A stretch of 5,458 bases of DNA, from positions 1 to 5,458 of the forward strand of contig CACXEL010000324.1 in assembly GCA_902766655.1 (NCBI GenBank). The letters are read 5' to 3'. Below the pieces are notes generated by a model. It searched no databases and was not told the origin of the DNA. It saw only the letters and a program-made list of their open reading frames with translations. Below are positions 5,428-5,458 of the stretch, one piece after another. The DNA is from an uncultured Lachnospiraceae bacterium. GTDB taxonomy: Bacteria; Bacillota; Clostridia; Lachnospirales; Lachnospiraceae. The first letter of the stretch is position 1. Every line of letters starts with the position of its first letter. Position numbers and translations under genes: made by a program.

Positions 5428-5458
5428 TTTTTCTCAAAATCGGAGATTTTGAGAAAAA
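5428..5458. repeat. 31-base palindrome running into the window edge
   Basis: TTTTTCTCAAAATC (5428-5441) and GATTTTGAGAAAAA (5445-5458) are perfect 14-base inverted repeats around GGA. The outer arm coincides with the last base of the window, so the palindrome may continue. It follows CAGTCAGGGACGGTCC (5411-5426), which resembles sequences I associate with ends of IS200-like/REP-type elements in Firmicutes. The AT-rich stem with no T run inside the window is unlike a terminator. The palindrome is certain; the mobile-element reading is inference. Confidence 0.6.

Noticed and set aside
5428..5458. Reading the edge palindrome as a second terminator for the lipoprotein gene
   Set aside because: The stem is AT-rich and followed by A, not T, within the window, and a better GC-rich hairpin already lies at 5322-5355.
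1..5458. CRISPR array, tRNA, rRNA, phage or toxin-antitoxin genes
   Set aside because: No regularly spaced repeats, cloverleaf, rRNA signature or matching small gene pair was seen on either strand.

Overview
The window is GC-rich DNA (coding parts look clearly above 55% GC) with AGGAG-type ribosome binding sites, compact bacterial gene spacing and families typical of anaerobic Clostridia. A high-GC Lachnospiraceae-like Firmicute is the most plausible source. This is inferred from family content and base composition; no rRNA or marker gene is present.

Layout: (1) bases 1-815 (+) hold the 3' part of a LysR-type regulator whose N-terminal helix-turn-helix is cut by the window edge. (2) Bases 816-1003 form a 188-base intergenic region rich in repeats. 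(3) Bases 1004-2176 (+) encode a class V aminotransferase / cysteine desulfurase family protein with all catalytic residues in place. (4) A near-symmetric hairpin with flanking A and T runs at 2275-2322 separates convergent genes and probably terminates both. (5) Bases 2352-3704 (-) encode a MATE-family multidrug/sodium antiporter. (6) Bases 3705-3890 are a divergent promoter region. (7) Bases 3891-5309 (+) encode a secreted lipoprotein of the Cthe_2159-like carbohydrate-binding beta-helix family, with internal repeats at both ends. (8) Bases 5310-5458 are non-coding: a terminator, nested inverted repeats, and a 31-base AT-rich palindrome that runs into the window edge and may be the start of a mobile or REP-like element.

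How the genes relate: the LysR fragment resembles LysR proteins associated with selenium metabolism, and the desulfurase resembles the EF2568 type found near selD and selenium-dependent molybdenum hydroxylase genes. Together they suggest the right edge of a selenium-labile-cofactor locus lying upstream of the window. This is inference: no selD, yqeB, yqeC or hydroxylase gene is visible here. The MATE pump and the lipoprotein are separate transcription units with no evident functional link to that pair. I see no CRISPR array, tRNA, rRNA or transposase gene, and no clearly new multi-gene system. The least explained stretches are the two repeat-rich non-coding regions (816-1003 and 5362-5458).
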